A stretch of DNA of 30,002 nucleotides, from the NCBI GenBank assembly GCA_002500665.1, contig DLRY01000020.1, positions 1,602-31,603 on the forward strand, written 5' to 3'. This DNA comes from Opitutia bacterium UBA7876 (GTDB taxonomy: Bacteria > Verrucomicrobiota > Verrucomicrobiia > Opitutales > Seribacteraceae). Position 1 is the first letter of the stretch, and each line of letters starts with the position of its first letter. Below, piece after piece: positions 13,999-21,463 of the stretch. The translations under genes and the position numbers were made by a program. The notes beneath the pieces were generated by a model. The model was not told where the DNA came from. It searched no databases and was given only the letters and a program-made list of their open reading frames with translations.

Positions 13999-16748
13999 TT
14001 CAACTCAGGTTCAGCCGTCTCTTCCGACATTGACCGTACGCGGGGCAACGGCATTCCGCCTTCGAGGCATAGGTTCTCATTAAAAGCAGGATCATGCCAG
14101 CCGGAACCGGAAGAACTCTCATAGGGAATATCCTCACTGCGGGCAAAAAAGGCCCGGGCTCTTTGATGAAAATAACAACAAACCGAGGGAAGATAGAGGT
14201 TTCTCCGACCGGCCAAGCTGAGCCGTTCGCACAATTTCGACAAGCTGATCGCAGACAATTCGCCTCCCTCCAGGAAAGGCAAAATTACCTCCGTCTTTCC
14301 AGCTAGAACGGAGGGGTGGAGAAAAGTCAGGTTCTGGGAAAGCAAGGCCCTGTACTTGTCACCGGGGAAATCAAAGGGAAGCGATTCGTAGAGCGAGGAC
14401 AGTTTTCCGTCCCGAAGGATCATTCCCGCAGAAACAACTCGGCTCGATGCGGCATGTAGGAGCTTAGGGCCAACCATCCCGGCGCCGTTTTCCAAGGCGT
14501 GCGAAAAAAGCCTTTCCAGCCAATCCGGATGAATGGGCTCAATCTCAGGGCGAATGAAGACGAGGGCGTCGTAGGCTTCCAGTTTCCGGTTGATTTCAGG
14601 CATCTCGTAGGCGTCAAACACGGCAGATCCCCAATCACTAGGCACCAAGGTATCCAAAACCGGAAAATTCGTCTTTTCCAGAGAGGCGTCCATTATCTTC
14701 TGCCTGCGGGCATCTGGAGGAGGGCCGTAATACACCAGGCATGCCTTGGTTTGCTCCAAGCCGGAAGAATGAACGATTTCCCAGTGCTCGCCAAAGGTTC
14801 TGCAGGCAACCCCTCTCATTCCGGATCGCTCGACGTGAGAGCGAACGGTTTTTTTCTGGGCCTCGGCAATCCAGTCACCTTTTTCATCAAGGGAGAGTGC
14901 GGTTGAGCCCGAATGGGCCCTCCAGTGATAAAGGACTTCCGGAACGTGCCCTATCATGTGGTCTTCGATTTGACCGGTCGCCCTCAGGCAAAAGTCCCAA
15001 TCCTGGGCGCCCTCGAAACCCTGCCGCAACCCGCCCAGGCCATCAAAGAGGTTTCTGTCTACTGCCACAAGATGACAAAAGTAGTTTTGCGAGAGGAGGA
15101 GGCGAGGATTCCAGTCGGGTTTGAAATAGGGGTCAAACCTATGCCCGTCGCAATCGATCTTGTCTTCGTCCGTATAAACGATTCGGGCCTCCGGGTTTCG
15201 GCTAAGAAAGGAGGAGATCGAAGCCAAGGCATTTGGATGAAGTTCGTCATCCTGGTCAAGAAAAGCGATCCATGACCCGCGAGACGATTCGACGCCATGA
15301 TTGGTGCAAAGCGAGATATGCCGATGATCACAAAGAGAAAGAACCTTGATCCTGGAATCCTCGTTCTTCAGTTCGTTGAGGCACTCGGTAACCCGCGGGT
15401 CACCTGTTGCGTCGTCAACCAGGATCAGTTCCCACTTGTCGAAAACCTGGCCTTTCACGGAATCGATTGCCCTGAGCAAAAGCTTCAGCTCCGGTTTGTG
15501 AATGGGGACGATAATGGAAAAGAGCAGCCGGGATTGACCTGCGACGCAGTCTTTTGGAGGCAGCCTCGCTCCTCCGCGGTCCAGGATGAATTCGTCATAA
15601 GGGCATGACGGATTCTCCCGGCGAACTTCCTCCGCCTCCATTGACCCTATAGAGGAAAAGTCAAAACGGGGTCTTCGAGAAGAAAGCCTGGCAAGAAGGC
15701 TTCTTTCCAGGAAACGGTTGGCGGTTTCAATGATCTTGGGCGCCCCCTGTTCGGTCGACCAGAGAAAGGGCTTTTCGGGAAACCCATTCTCTCCCTCCAT
15801 GAAACCCCTGAGAGCCTTGATGATTGCATCTGCCTTGAAAGGACAGGTGACGGCGTATCCTTCCTCCTCCAGTTCATCGATTCCTCCCGAGCCTCGGATT
15901 CCGGCAACCGGGATCTTTCTGGCAAGCGCTTCCAGGTTAACCAATGGGAAAGGGTCTTCTCGGGCAAAGCTGAACAGAAGATCAACCCCGGAGATATGCT
16001 TCCAGGGGGTGGAGGTCGGTCCAATAAACGACACCTTTTCGGAAGAGCTCCGGGGAACGAGCTTTTCATAAAAACTTGCCCCGTTCCCACACCACGTCCA
16101 TCTGACTTGTCTGGATCCAATGCGGGCAGGAAGCTCAGGAAGCATGCAGAGAAACCTGTCGATTCCCTTTCGGTAGTCCATATTGGCAAGAACTCCGACA
16201 TGGAACGGCATCGGCTTCGCCCCGTCACTGGAAGAAACCTCCCGCTTCCCCTGCTCGGATTCCTCCAGATCCCTCAACGAAACGAACTCATTTACCACGG
16301 AAACCGACTCTTCCTTGATTTTGAACAGTTCGTGAAGAACCGATTTTACCGCCTTTGAGCAAGCTACGTAATGGTCGGTTTGCTCAAGTGTGCCCCTTAC
16401 GACCGATGGCTTCATTCCCCTGATCGCAAACTCAAGCTCATGGACGTAGCAAAGAACGGGCACCGAAGAAGAGCCGAGTTGCGACAACAGCAAACCATTG
16501 GCGAAGGTGTTGTTGAAAACGAGATCAAACCGGGCGGGAAAAGTTGGCTTTACTGAATCAACCGAGAGATGAATGCGGCCAAGCTTTTCAAAATCCTCCC
16601 AAAGCTCCCCCCGAGCAGGATCGTTAAACAAGAATTCGCATTCCAAGTTGGCTGAACTCTTCCAATGGCGAACGAGTTCAAGCAAAACCGCAGTCGCGCC
16701 ATTTAGGGAGCAATTATGGGAAACGAACAGGATGGTTTTCCCAGGCAT
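13995..16748 (-). CDS. Multi-domain glycosyltransferase: GT4-like + GT2 + degenerate GT2-like (917 aa)
   Basis: A 917-residue fused glycosyltransferase. Residues 1-350 form a GT-B/GT4-like unit, starting ILFVSHNCSLNGATAVLLELV. It has GVLANMDYRKGIDRF and a D-x7-E nucleotide-sugar motif in EDPFPLVNLEALA (264-276). Residues 408-640 are a GT-A/GT2 domain: SIIVPIHKPE, ILVDDATGD, the D-x-D region FLDQDD (497-501), TDEDKID and EGAQDWDFCLRA. Residues 660-870 look like a second GT2 fold without its N-terminal strand. In DALVFIRPEIEPIHPDWLERL (727-747) the usual D-D-D is replaced by R-P-E, so this unit is probably inactive. No membrane segments are visible, suggesting a cytoplasmic polymer-building enzyme. 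It starts with ATG at 16748. Confidence 0.88.
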   Translation of the reverse strand: MPGKTILFVSHNCSLNGATAVLLELVRHWKSSANLECEFLFNDPARGELWEDFEKLGRIHLSVDSVKPTFPARFDLVFNNTFANGLLLSQLGSSSVPVLCYVHELEFAIRGMKPSVVRGTLEQTDHYVACSKAVKSVLHELFKIKEESVSVVNEFVSLRDLEESEQGKREVSSSDGAKPMPFHVGVLANMDYRKGIDRFLCMLPELPARIGSRQVRWTWCGNGASFYEKLVPRSSSEKVSFIGPTSTPWKHISGVDLLFSFAREDPFPLVNLEALARKIPVAGIRGSGGIDELEEEGYAVTCPFKADAIIKALRGFMEGENGFPEKPFLWSTEQGAPKIIETANRFLERSLLARLSSRRPRFDFSSIGSMEAEEVRRENPSCPYDEFILDRGGARLPPKDCVAGQSRLLFSIIVPIHKPELKLLLRAIDSVKGQVFDKWELILVDDATGDPRVTECLNELKNEDSRIKVLSLCDHRHISLCTNHGVESSRGSWIAFLDQDDELHPNALASISSFLSRNPEARIVYTDEDKIDCDGHRFDPYFKPDWNPRLLLSQNYFCHLVAVDRNLFDGLGGLRQGFEGAQDWDFCLRATGQIEDHMIGHVPEVLYHWRAHSGSTALSLDEKGDWIAEAQKKTVRSHVERSGMRGVACRTFGEHWEIVHSSGLEQTKACLVYYGPPPDARRQKIMDASLEKTNFPVLDTLVPSDWGSAVFDAYEMPEINRKLEAYDALVFIRPEIEPIHPDWLERLFSHALENGAGMVGPKLLHAASSRVVSAGMILRDGKLSSLYESLPFDFPGDKYRALLSQNLTFLHPSVLAGKTEVILPFLEGGELSAISLSKLCERLSLAGRRNLYLPSVCCYFHQRARAFFARSEDIPYESSSGSGWHDPAFNENLCLEGGMPLPRVRSMSEETAEPELK

Positions 16749-16788
16749 CAGAGACGTTCGCTCGGAGTAGATTTCATCGAAGGTCGCC

Positions 16789-17847
16789 TCACTTCTTTGT
16801 AAGAACCACTACGTCCTGGTGGTTTCCGAAGACCCCTTCGTGAAAAGACAAGTCAACTGGCCAACCTTCGACGATCCGCTGGAAGGATGAGGGTAACTGG
16901 ACTGTGTCGAAATATTTCGCTCCGACTTCGGAGTCTTTCCCGAAGGCATGATTTTTTCCCAAGTTTACGTAGCCATGCTCATGGAGATTCTCGAAGTCTT
17001 CCCCGGACAAGTTAAAGCGGAGCAGGCTGCTCGAGCCGTGGTAAGACAAGATGACGACACCGTTCTTGCGGGTCACCCGCAACAATTCGGCCATCCAATC
17101 CGCCTGGTCTTCCAAACTTAAGTGTGTCAGAATGGATACCCCGTAAACGGCCTGAAAGTAATCATCCGGATAGGGCAAGGGCGGTTTGTGTTGAGAAACC
17201 TCGAACCTCGGGGAAAGATTGGCGAGACACCAGTCGATTGCCTCGCCATTTACGTCCACTCCATGCAAACCTTCGTTCTCCTCCAGCATATAGCGACAAA
17301 CCCGGGCGCACCCACAACCCCAGTCAAGAACGGGTAAAACCTTTTGATGGCCATCGCCCAAGTGCTCCTTGAAAAGAAAATCGATTTTCTTGTAGGAGGA
17401 AAATCCTTCCAAGACGAAGGAGGAGGCGTCATCGGACCCGTGAACTTGGCTGCGAAGCCGAGCGGGAGGCAAGTTCTCGTATAAATCCCGGCTCATTGGG
17501 AAATAATAATTCCCGTATTTACTGCTCGAGGAATTGCAATGCCTTGAAACGACGACGGTTTCGCCCGCCCCATGAATATCCTTCCTTTTGATGGAAATCC
17601 TGAAGCCTATTTGACCCGACCCCTCCCAGAAGGGGAAAACCTGCAAAAGATCACTCCTGTCCAGTTTGCAGGAGAATTCGACCGCTTGATCGTTCACGAA
17701 GAATTCCAATGACTCCCAAACCCCGTCGCATGGAACCGCCCAACCCGACAAAACAACCTGCGAATCATCGATTTCCAGCCGGTCCACGCACCAAGGCTGG
17801 GACCGAAGAAAAAAATTCTTTCTCTCGCTGTATTGCGTCAGTTCCAT
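16789..17847 (-). CDS. SAM-dependent methyltransferase with extra N-terminal beta domain (352 aa)
   Basis: A 352-residue protein. Residues 20-102 look like a small beta-sandwich (LEIDDSQVVLSGWAVPCDGVWESLEFFVND...), not part of a standard methyltransferase. The catalytic domain follows with motif I VLDWGCGCARVCRYML (173-188), GVDVNG, YGVSILTHLSLEDQ and VTRKNGVVILSYHG. The unusual W after D in motif I does not affect the glycine-rich core. I use the ATG at 17847, 13 bp after the upstream stop; a TTG at 17868 would give seven more residues and overlap that stop. The accessory domain may bind the glycan acceptor, which is an inference. Confidence 0.8.
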   Translation of the reverse strand: MELTQYSERKNFFLRSQPWCVDRLEIDDSQVVLSGWAVPCDGVWESLEFFVNDQAVEFSCKLDRSDLLQVFPFWEGSGQIGFRISIKRKDIHGAGETVVVSRHCNSSSSKYGNYYFPMSRDLYENLPPARLRSQVHGSDDASSFVLEGFSSYKKIDFLFKEHLGDGHQKVLPVLDWGCGCARVCRYMLEENEGLHGVDVNGEAIDWCLANLSPRFEVSQHKPPLPYPDDYFQAVYGVSILTHLSLEDQADWMAELLRVTRKNGVVILSYHGSSSLLRFNLSGEDFENLHEHGYVNLGKNHAFGKDSEVGAKYFDTVQLPSSFQRIVEGWPVDLSFHEGVFGNHQDVVVLTKK

Positions 17848-17860
17848 GCGACGAGGATTC

Positions 17861-18847
17861 TCAGTCAAGGATCCTTTCGGGCAAAACGAAGGGGACGCCC
17901 GAAGACTTGCATCTTTCGCCTTCGTCAGCCATTCTTTCGACCAAACGGGCGAGCCTCGGGCTCGCTGGCTCGTCGATTTGCAGACAGTCGCGAAGAACCG
18001 TTTGCTGAAAACCGAGCTTGGCCCTCGGGGGATCCAGTAAATCGGCTATGACTTGGCTTATCATTCCCTTGTGATTAAAGCTCCATGCGGATTGGACGTA
18101 GGCCGGGCTATTGGTGTAATCCATTACGGCAACCGGTCTATCGGACTTCATGGCCTCGAGGACGATCGTCGATGGTGTCGAGATGACGGCGTGAGCCTCC
18201 GCCATGTCCTGAGCGAGCGGAACCTGATCACGGGAACCATGGCCCAGAATATCCTGCAGGTCATCCGTTAGCCTCCAGACAAATTTGCAAATGCCCTTCT
18301 CCTCCAGGCCCGAAGCCGTTTCCTGTAGTTCCTCCATGGACTGGACTACCAGCTTTTTGTCCGCTTCCGAGAACCAAGGTTTTCTGGCAGAGCAAACGAG
18401 AATCAAAGGGGGTTCCCTTGAGGGAGGAGGCGGGATGTGAAAGTCATCCAAACGAGGCATGCCTACGTTTTCGCATTTCCCGGCATTGCCCCAAGACTCG
18501 ACAAACCGGCATTGCGAGGGCCCGATGCAGGCAAGCTTGTGCCCAAGCACGGGGTTGAAGATTCCCGCGGGACTCTGGTGTTCTTGCTCCCAACTGTTCC
18601 GATACTCGAGAATTCCATCAGCCAAGATAAGCGTGGGTATCCGCCGGTCGATCAAGCGGACGAAGATATCATGGGTCTCCTGCCTGTATGCATCATGGGA
18701 AACGACTGCCCCAACCTCTTCAGAGGGGAACCAATCCCGATCGAACTCATTGACGTCGAGAATTGGGCGACGAAGGAATTCCCTCCAGGTCTCGTAGAGC
18801 GGTTGGTCCGTTCTTCTGCTCAGGAAAACTACCGGGGGTTCATTCAT
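17861..18847 (-). CDS. GT-B-fold glycosyltransferase-like protein (328 aa), family not recognised
   Basis: A 328-residue cytoplasmic protein with no signal or membrane segment. The second half looks like the C-terminal Rossmann domain of a GT-B enzyme or capsule/teichoic-type transferase: ILVCSARKPWFSEADKK, then AEAHAVISTPSTIVLEAMKSDRPVAVMDY (216-244). There, S-T-P-S-T...E-A is the usual donor-phosphate loop and helix. The first half (FLSRRTDQPLYETW..., ILADGILEYRNSWEQ) fits an acceptor-side domain but matches no family I can name. It sits 12 bp after the Wzt fusion, which supports a role in the same polymer. It could also be a glycerol- or polyol-phosphate transferase. Confidence 0.6.
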   Translation of the reverse strand: MNEPPVVFLSRRTDQPLYETWREFLRRPILDVNEFDRDWFPSEEVGAVVSHDAYRQETHDIFVRLIDRRIPTLILADGILEYRNSWEQEHQSPAGIFNPVLGHKLACIGPSQCRFVESWGNAGKCENVGMPRLDDFHIPPPPSREPPLILVCSARKPWFSEADKKLVVQSMEELQETASGLEEKGICKFVWRLTDDLQDILGHGSRDQVPLAQDMAEAHAVISTPSTIVLEAMKSDRPVAVMDYTNSPAYVQSAWSFNHKGMISQVIADLLDPPRAKLGFQQTVLRDCLQIDEPASPRLARLVERMADEGERCKSSGVPFVLPERILD

Positions 18848-18859
18848 TGAAATTAGTCG

Positions 18860-21463
18860 CTATCTCTTGCTGGCGCGCAAGAGGCACCATTCGGCTTCGA
18901 CCTCTTCGAGTTTTTCGTTCGAGTCCAGTTTCCTCAGTAAACGCGGGTGGTCCGGATACTTCATTCCATTTCCCGCAATCTGCGAATAGAGGGCGTCAAT
19001 ATGCAAAAAGGGGGAAACAAGGTCTTTAAGTTTGAGAAAATCGAAGATATGGAGATGGTGAGGATTCGGATCCTCGCCCGTTTCATCCACCCACATATTC
19101 GGAACCGAGCAGATGAACGTTCCATTCGGACTGAGAAGGCGCTGAACGGAACGCAGGAAGGATTCGGGATCTTCGATGTGCTCGATCGTCTCAAAGGAGC
19201 AAATCAGATCAAAGGAAGCTTCCGGGAAACGCTCGATCAACCCCTCGACCTCTCCTCTCTCAAACCTCAGGTTTCCCTTCGATGCGGAGAAGTTCGCGTT
19301 ACAGTACTCGATCGCATCTTCATCCATATCCACGCCAAGCACACTGAGGTCTGGCCGACCGAAACCCAAGACGTGGGACCCATACCCCATTCCACAGGCC
19401 ACGTCGAGAACTTGACCGGAAAGAGGGGATGCCTCGCGGGCCATTTGATACCTCGCTAGGTGAGAATCTGACCTGCGATTGCTTTCCCTGAGCATGTCGG
19501 CATGAAGGTCCCGCCTCTCCAAAAGCCATTTCGCGGGGTATTTCAAGTGGACTTCCAAAGGTATTTTCTGCAGGCAAATGGTCGCGTCGTTCTTCTCAGT
19601 CTCCAGGCTTTCGAAAGGAGTGATTGTCTGGCTGGCGGGATGCAACCTGAAGCCATGCCCCAGCAAAAGATCTTCCCACCATTTCCTGGGCTTGACCGTC
19701 AAATGCCATTTTTTGTCCCGGTCGGGACGAGTTGCAATGCGCAGGTAGACTTGCCTCCGGGCAACCCTTGCGATTTCCCGGATGGCCAAGGGCAGATCGT
19801 CCTCGGCAAGATGTTCGAGGCAATCCGTTGAGACCACCGTGTCAAAGGATTGATCTTCGAAAGGCAAACGGAGAACCGATCCCGTTTCAAAGGACCCCGA
19901 GCAATTTTCCCGGCAATAGTCGATCGCCTTGCGAGAAGGGTCTAGGCCAAGGACGTCGAATCCCCGGCTACTGAATTCATGGACCAGTCCACCCATGCCG
20001 CATCCGACGTCCAGGATTCTGCCATCGGGCAAAAGATCGAGTATCTCGGTTACGACGGCGGAGGCATTCTCGAAGGATTCGCTTCCATGCCGATCGGGCA
20101 AGGCCCAGTATCCGTCATAAAGTCGACCATAGTCCACCTGGCCTTGATCGGGCTCATGTCTCCCGGACCTTTTAAGCACCGCCTTCATGCCCAAATCGCA
20201 AACTCCACCGAAGAAATGATCCCCTTGATCCACGTCGACCCTGAAGAACGCCGCCTCGGAAACCCAATCCAGGACGTCCTTCTCATCCAGGGAATTGTGA
20301 TGGTCGTCAGTAATGAAAGCCTCGATCTGGTACAGGTTCGACCCCAAGTTGCACCTAAACTCATATTCGACCGTAAAGCCGGATCCACCCTCCTGCGCGC
20401 GGGCAAGGGTGCCTCCGCTGCCGGTCGCGCTAACGAAGGAGGCATCCTGATTAGCCGTGGCCCAGGAATAAATCTTGACCCCCTCCTTATTTCTGATTCT
20501 CAACCCGGCGCTCAAGCCTTCGAACTTTCCGGTTGTAACGAAATCAAGAGATATCCTAACGGAATCCCCGGGTTGGAAATGGTTGCATTCGCTCTCGTCT
20601 TGACCAAAGACCTTCACCCCGAGGATTCGCGCCCCCCTTCCGGTACCAGGATCCGGATCCGGTTGACGACCGTCCAGTTCGGACTTTCGAGCCAGGTCGG
20701 GTATATGAGTTCGTCGCCTCTGCCCCATGATCAGGTTGTACTCGTCCACGCACTCCTGTACGCCGCCATCCAGAACAAGCCTGCCTTGATGCAAAAGAAA
20801 TACCCGATTCGTAAGTTGCCTCAACGTCTCCTCGTTGTGAGTGACGTATAGAAAAGTGATTCCGCCGTTCAGAAGCTCGTTTATCTTCTCGTGGCATTTC
20901 TTGCGAAAGAACTGGTCGCCAACCCCCAAGGCCTCGTCGATGATGAGGATTTCGGGCTCTACAAAAACCTGCACGGCAAAAGCGAGCCTCATTCTCATTC
21001 CGCTGGAATAGGTCTTGACCGGCCGATCCACAAAGTCGCCAATGTCCGCAAAGCCAAGAATATCGTCGAGGACTTGGTCCGTCCTGCTTTTGCTCAAGCC
21101 CAGAATCGAGGCATTGAGATAAACGTTCTCCCTTCCCGTAAAGTCCGGATTGAACCCCGATCCCAATTCAAGAAGCGCCGCCAATTTGCCATTCGTGCGC
21201 AAGTACCCCGAGCTTGGCATCATGGTTCTTGCAATCAGTTGAAGCAGGGTGCTCTTGCCCGAACCATTCTCCCCCAGTATGCCGACGGCCTCGCCTTTTT
21301 TTATTTCAAAGGATATGTCGCGGAGGGCATGAAAATCCCTTTCCCCTTCGCGGGAGATCCCGAGCAAATTTTCCATAAGGGGATGAATGAGGTTCCCGGA
21401 AAATCTCTTGCCCAGATTCTCGGCCACCACGGCTAGACCGCCCTTGCTAAGTTCCTCCTTCAT
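18860..21463 (-). CDS. wzt: Wzt-type polysaccharide ABC exporter ATPase fused to two SAM methyltransferase domains (867 aa)
   Basis: One uninterrupted 867-residue frame with four modules. Residues 8-247 are an ABC ATPase of the Wzt/TagH type: Walker A GENGSGKST (64-72), signature YSSGMRMRL (152-160), Walker B ILIIDEAL (172-179), H-loop H209. Residues about 277-430 match the Wzt C-terminal carbohydrate-binding fold (GARILGVKVFG, NHFQPGDSVRISLDF, DWVSEAAFFRVDV). Methyltransferase 1 spans 445-640, with ILDVGCGMG at 483-491 and STDCLEHLAEDD. Methyltransferase 2 spans 645-867, with VLDVACGMGYG at 685-695 and SFETIEHIEDPESFL. Ordinary Wzt ends after the second module (about 400-450 residues). In E. 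coli O8/O9a a separate WbdD caps the chain and Wzt reads the cap; here both seem joined. The start overlaps the 986-aa transferase stop as ATGA. Confidence 0.93.
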   Translation of the reverse strand: MKEELSKGGLAVVAENLGKRFSGNLIHPLMENLLGISREGERDFHALRDISFEIKKGEAVGILGENGSGKSTLLQLIARTMMPSSGYLRTNGKLAALLELGSGFNPDFTGRENVYLNASILGLSKSRTDQVLDDILGFADIGDFVDRPVKTYSSGMRMRLAFAVQVFVEPEILIIDEALGVGDQFFRKKCHEKINELLNGGITFLYVTHNEETLRQLTNRVFLLHQGRLVLDGGVQECVDEYNLIMGQRRRTHIPDLARKSELDGRQPDPDPGTGRGARILGVKVFGQDESECNHFQPGDSVRISLDFVTTGKFEGLSAGLRIRNKEGVKIYSWATANQDASFVSATGSGGTLARAQEGGSGFTVEYEFRCNLGSNLYQIEAFITDDHHNSLDEKDVLDWVSEAAFFRVDVDQGDHFFGGVCDLGMKAVLKRSGRHEPDQGQVDYGRLYDGYWALPDRHGSESFENASAVVTEILDLLPDGRILDVGCGMGGLVHEFSSRGFDVLGLDPSRKAIDYCRENCSGSFETGSVLRLPFEDQSFDTVVSTDCLEHLAEDDLPLAIREIARVARRQVYLRIATRPDRDKKWHLTVKPRKWWEDLLLGHGFRLHPASQTITPFESLETEKNDATICLQKIPLEVHLKYPAKWLLERRDLHADMLRESNRRSDSHLARYQMAREASPLSGQVLDVACGMGYGSHVLGFGRPDLSVLGVDMDEDAIEYCNANFSASKGNLRFERGEVEGLIERFPEASFDLICSFETIEHIEDPESFLRSVQRLLSPNGTFICSVPNMWVDETGEDPNPHHLHIFDFLKLKDLVSPFLHIDALYSQIAGNGMKYPDHPRLLRKLDSNEKLEEVEAEWCLLRASKR

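Noticed and set aside
19979..20851. 290-codon plus-strand open frame
   Set aside because: Antisense to the Wzt fusion, across its binding domain and first methyltransferase; no plausible protein features.
18860..21463. Two or three separate genes in place of one Wzt fusion
   Set aside because: The frame has no stop from 21463 to 18860, and the joins between modules are short natural-looking linkers. No internal start with a good SD is evident, so one gene is the simplest reading.
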